Positions 63,068-64,000 of a stretch of DNA of 64,000 nucleotides are shown piece by piece. Each line of letters begins with the position of its first letter. Position 1 is the stretch's first letter. Origin of the DNA: Onchocerca lupi. Its lineage: Eukaryota > Nematoda > Chromadorea > Rhabditida > Onchocercidae. The notes beneath the pieces are model-generated. The model had not been told where the DNA came from and searched no databases. It saw nothing but the letters and a program-made list of their open reading frames with translations. The translations under genes and the position numbers were made by a program. The stretch lies in assembly GCA_028564675.1 (NCBI GenBank), contig JAOVVO010000164.1:1-64000 (forward strand). Direction: 5' to 3'.

Positions 63068-64000
63068 CAAAGTTTACCAGTTATAGGCAAACTGTATAAC
63101 ATTAAATAGACTTTTTTGCGTCGTTCCTAATTTAAGTTCATGGTCTTATTGCTTATGTAATAATCCTTCATACTTGCATTTATGCAAGATTTTAATATAT
63201 TTCACAACGTATATTTAATGAGTTTCATTCATCACAGAAAAGAAGCGTAAATTCTGTTGAAGAATATTTTGTAAGGAAAGGAATCCTTCTGACACAAATA
63301 TTCTCTGAAATCAGTACGATGAAGCTACTTCTGCTAATTTATCTCTTTTTTCTTTAATATTTTCATCTTTTTTCGAATATTTTTGAATCATTGAAAATCA
63401 AAGCTTAAATTTTGAGCAGTCATGAATTAATCAGAATATTTCGCTGTTATGAATTTGAGTATCTTTTGATTCGCAAAATTTTTTTGGTGGGTGATGAAAA
63501 CAATTGTTGAAGGTTATCACTTCCCTATGATTAAATTAATATAACTAAGGGATAAAGTATAAATTCCGAAATTTAAGTAATAGCTATGCCGCAAGATTCT
63601 TGAAAAGTAATTTTTAGTTATATATATATGTATTAAGAATACAAGCAGAAAGAATATTTGAAGGGCCCCTTGAAAAATCGGATTGTTTCCGCAGAACTTT
63701 AGACATACTTGAATTATTCTCAATGGTAATTCACGATGCTTCATATTCCAGCAAGCAAATTTTTGTCTTAATTGATTTTTATATCGATTCCTATATTTGA
63801 TAATAGATATAAATTGCAGAAAATAAATGCTTCGCACAAGTGACAGTTTAAATCCTATGGAACTAATTTTATTTTTTATCGCTTGCTTATATTAACCACA
63901 GTTATCGATGTTGAAGCAGGCTTAAACTCATCAATTGAAACTAAAAACTTATCATAAGCGGAGATTGCAGCATAATTGAAGCGAAATAGTTATTAAGAAA
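63068..64000. other. AT-rich right-hand flank
   Basis: No gene supported. The minus-strand frame at 63517-63837 is Ile/Tyr/Phe-rich with no domain. Confidence 0.5.

Noticed and set aside
1..64000. CRISPR arrays, operons with ribosome-binding sites, prokaryotic mobile elements
   Set aside because: The intron-rich gene structure, retroelement type and gene content are those of an animal nucleus. No spaced direct repeats of CRISPR type were seen.

Overview
The window is nuclear DNA of a nematode, most likely a parasitic clade III (spirurid or filaria-like) species. The evidence is the roughly 70% AT base composition, many small exons with short T-rich TTTCAG-type acceptors, acceptors placed 5-11 bases upstream of start codons (the pattern of spliced-leader trans-splicing), a serpentine chemoreceptor-like gene, and an env-bearing BEL/Pao retrotransposon. 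The species assignment is inference. All exon chains below were assembled by eye: every join uses GT-AG (one uses GC-AG) and keeps reading phase.

Layout. 0.7-4.4 kb (-): GRIP-domain golgin, perhaps with a further 5' exon near 8.3 kb. 10.2-13.3 kb (+): SUV420/SET-4-type histone H4K20 methyltransferase. 15.3-18.7 kb (-): an ENPP-family ectophosphodiesterase whose active site is dismantled. 18.7-30.9 kb: an AT-rich gene-poor stretch. 30.9-34.0 kb (+): Srx-like seven-transmembrane receptor. 34.4-40.2 kb (+): NSD/MES-4-type H3K36 methyltransferase with PHD fingers, a PWWP-like segment, AWS, SET and post-SET. 41.3-43.0 kb (-): small secreted, charged, Ser-rich protein of unknown function. 45.2-49.0 kb (-): complete CLPTM1 orthologue.

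50.9-59.6 kb: a decayed BEL/Pao LTR retrotransposon with 550-bp LTRs, gag, protease, RT, RNase H, integrase and an env-like third region. Its integrase is split by a 722-bp solo LTR of a second family. 62.5-63.1 kb: a solo LTR of the first family in inverse orientation, with an exact 5-bp target duplication. The remainder is AT-rich intergenic DNA with microsatellites and homopolymer runs, plus a few short open frames that I cannot assign.

The genes do not form one pathway. The only functional theme is chromatin: two different histone lysine methyltransferases (H4K20 and H3K36) lie about 21 kb apart on the same strand. The observations most worth a second look are the ENPP pseudoenzyme with its GC-AG intron, the nested retroelement, the unknown secreted protein, and short coding-like islands hidden in the AT-rich spacers.
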